Source: Rhodothermaceae bacterium
GTDB taxonomy: Bacteria > Bacteroidota > Rhodothermia > Rhodothermales > Rubricoccaceae
NCBI GenBank assembly: GCA_013003465.1
Contig: JABDIZ010000299.1
Location: 1-6,020 of the forward strand
Direction: 5' to 3'
DNA length: 6,020 nucleotides
Below the pieces are notes generated by a model. The model did not search any database, was not told the origin of the DNA, and saw nothing but the letters and a program-made list of their open reading frames with translations. The position numbers and the translations under genes were made by a program. How positions within the stretch are numbered: position 1 is the first letter of the stretch; each line of letters starts with the position of its first letter. Shown here piece by piece: positions 5,830-6,020 of this stretch.

Positions 5830-5869
5830 GGTCTGCGGAGGTGGGCGGGGGCGGGGGAGAGAGCAGACC
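5830..5869 (-). repeat. Leader hairpin with a C/T-only-rich loop just before the first pilin-like start
   Basis: GGTCTGC (5830-5836) and GCAGACC (5863-5869) form a perfect 7-bp stem around a 26-base loop. In - strand RNA the loop is almost all C and U, and the stem ends 10 bases before the ATG at 5819. On the opposite (template) strand the loop has three closely spaced G-runs. It could gate translation, act as a Rho-loading site, or bind a regulator; none of these is shown. Confidence 0.4.
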
Positions 5870-5952
5870 GACGCGGAGGGAGCAGCCGCTGCGGACGACC
5901 CACAGTTTGGGGCATTGCCCCCTATACCCGCAAGCGCTCCACCAATAGACCC

Positions 5953-5992
5953 CCGGTTTGCAACGGGTAGGCGCCTTGCCCTTGCAAACGGG
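5953..5992. repeat. 40-bp imperfect palindrome with two TTGCAA cores
   Basis: Around a centre between 5972 and 5973, 16 of 20 mirrored positions are complementary. The outer arms GTTTGCAA (5956-5963) and TTGCAAAC (5982-5989) match perfectly, and the core AGGCGCCT (5969-5976) is itself a palindrome. No T-run follows on either strand, so a standard terminator is unlikely. It may be an operator bound by a dimer pair, or a copy of a dispersed palindromic repeat. Confidence 0.5.
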
Positions 5993-6020
5993 CACATTCG
6001 CCCCTGCTCTGTGCCACCTA

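Larger units (their letters stand above)
5820..6020 (-). promoter_or_regulatory. Leader/promoter region of the pilin-like row
   Basis: No gene is visible in these 201 bases. On the - strand, TATAGG (complement of 5921-5926) could be a -10, but no acceptable -35 sits at 16-18 bases. The region is crowded with inverted repeats: 5830-5869, 5882-5892 (GCAGC-C-GCTGC), 5909-5921 (GGGGC-ATT-GCCCC, directly next to the -10 candidate) and 5953-5992. I looked for a sigma-54 site (GG-N10-GC) because pilin genes often use one, and found none. Confidence 0.35.

Noticed and set aside
5820..6020. Sigma-54 promoter before the pilin-like row
   Set aside because: TGGCAC occurs near 6010 and TTGCAA twice, but no GG and GC pair has the required 10-base spacing.

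Overview
The window looks like bacterial chromosomal DNA of high GC content. It carries five convincing protein genes and no RNA genes, insertion sequences or CRISPR array. None of the five start codons has a recognisable Shine-Dalgarno sequence, which is usual in the Bacteroidota/Rhodothermota. Together with the high GC and the style of the secreted proteins, this suggests a Rhodothermales-like organism (Salinibacter, Rhodothermus, Rubricoccus relatives). That assignment is an inference, not something the sequence proves.

Layout. Bases 1-237 are a leader or intergenic region. The + strand gene pdxB (238-1455) encodes erythronate-4-phosphate dehydrogenase of vitamin B6 synthesis. It converges on era (1457-2380, - strand), the essential ribosome-assembly GTPase, and the two stop codons are one base apart. 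A 307-bp non-coding stretch (2381-2687) separates era from a - strand row of three genes. It holds a hairpin terminator for that row plus several short palindromes.

The three - strand genes, read in transcription order, are a 176-residue protein (5289-5819), a 216-residue protein (4548-5198) and a 602-residue protein (2688-4496). Each begins with a very short N-terminus, one hydrophobic segment and then a polar helix, which is the architecture of pilin-like proteins. The first resembles MshD/PilV-type minor pilins, the second PilW/PulJ-type, and the third is a large PilX/GspK-like protein with a beta-solenoid-like stretch. The order and roles match the minor-pilin series pilV-pilW-pilX or gspI-gspJ-gspK. 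They probably form the initiating or tip complex of a type IV pilus or type II secretion-like filament. None has the standard prepilin-peptidase leader, which is the most notable point in the window.

Each of the three pilin-like genes is followed by an inverted repeat. Two of these pair perfectly only in the - strand RNA, through a G.U wobble. The 200 bp upstream of the first pilin-like gene are crowded with dyad symmetries, including a 40-bp imperfect palindrome built on two TTGCAA cores. The regulatory signals are the least certain part of this annotation.
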